Below are positions 25,662-25,808 of a stretch of DNA of 25,808 nucleotides, piece by piece. Position 1 is the first letter of the stretch. Each line of letters starts with the position of its first letter. Source of the stretch: Lachnospiraceae bacterium UBA3633 (GTDB taxonomy: Bacteria; Bacillota; Clostridia; Lachnospirales; Lachnospiraceae); NCBI GenBank assembly GCA_002374095.1, contig DFKY01000014.1, forward strand, positions 1-25,808, written 5' to 3'. The notes under the pieces are model-generated. The model searched no databases. It saw only the letters and a program-made list of their open reading frames with translations, and was not told where the DNA came from. The position numbers and the translations under genes are program-made.

Positions 25662-25702
25662 AATGTAGCCCTTTTTTTAATACTGGAAAAGTAAAGAAAA
25701 AG

Positions 25703-25729
25703 TAGCAGGCTTATACGCCTGCTATTTTT
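25703..25729. terminator. intrinsic terminator after the M13 peptidase gene, probably bidirectional
   Basis: A perfect 8-bp stem (TAGCAGGC 25703-25710 with GCCTGCTA 25717-25724) and a 6-base loop are followed by TTTTT on the plus strand. The upstream A-rich stretch gives a CTTTTTCTTT tract on the minus strand, so it could stop transcription in both directions. Confidence 0.88.
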
Positions 25730-25747
25730 GTGCAAAATTCACGTTTT

Positions 25748-25807
25748 TTATAACCCCCTATGAAACCTCCAAAAACCCTCTATCTTTTCAAATGGCTTGG
25801 AGGTTGG
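25748..25807 (-). CDS. possible C-terminal end of a convergent gene entering from the right edge
   Basis: A minus-strand frame open to the window edge encodes 19 residues ending KIEGFWRFHRGL before TAA at 25748-25750. The stop is 24 bp from the terminator stem, which also carries a T tract in this direction, as expected for a convergent gene pair. Only 19 residues are visible, so this may be chance; no family is recognised. Confidence 0.25.
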   Translation of the reverse strand, partial: PTSKPFEKIEGFWRFHRGL

Positions 25808-25808
25808 T

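Overview
This AT-rich window reads as chromosomal DNA of a low-GC anaerobic Firmicute, most likely a clostridium close to the Lachnospiraceae. The evidence is a Gram-positive style rpoB-rpoC junction with an RpoC of about 1,220 residues, an AddAB (not RecBCD) nuclease, an oxygen-sensitive radical-SAM activase of the NrdG type, an iron-sulfur desulfidase-family protein, AGA/AGG-rich codon use and strong AGGAGG-type ribosome sites. The family placement is inference; the phylum is well supported.

Positions 1-9661 form a same-strand run: the 3' end of rpoB, rpoC, a uridine phosphorylase-type enzyme, a TGS-domain uridine-kinase-like protein, an ECF transporter S component, rsmI and the primary sigma factor gene rpoD. 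Gaps are short or absent and I see no convincing intrinsic terminator. The usual rpsL-rpsG-fusA-tuf block does not follow rpoC, and rpoD lies about 4 kb downstream of rpoC without dnaG beside it. RNA polymerase core and primary sigma genes are therefore brought together with nucleoside salvage and rRNA methylation.

Positions 9727-18058 hold a Glu/Thr-rich lipoprotein followed by addB and addA, the subunits of the recombination helicase-nuclease. Positions 18085-20211 hold an NrdG/PflA-type radical-SAM activase and a DUF1576 membrane protein. From 20212 the genes look more independent: a secreted repeat protein with its own promoter-like site and terminator, then a small P-loop kinase with a possible leaderless start, then a CyuA/UPF0597-family protein that keeps its likely iron-sulfur cysteines but has Val where the family has its catalytic Cys.

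The most unexplained stretch is 22959-23555. It contains a perfect 36-bp direct repeat (two copies 310 bp apart) and a minus-strand gene for a 47-residue hydrophobic peptide with an excellent ribosome site and a good promoter. Divergent from it, a perfect-consensus promoter drives a lipoprotein M13 metallopeptidase gene. A bidirectional-looking terminator closes that gene, and a possible minus-strand gene end enters from the right edge. No rRNA, tRNA, CRISPR array, intact insertion sequence or prophage gene was seen.
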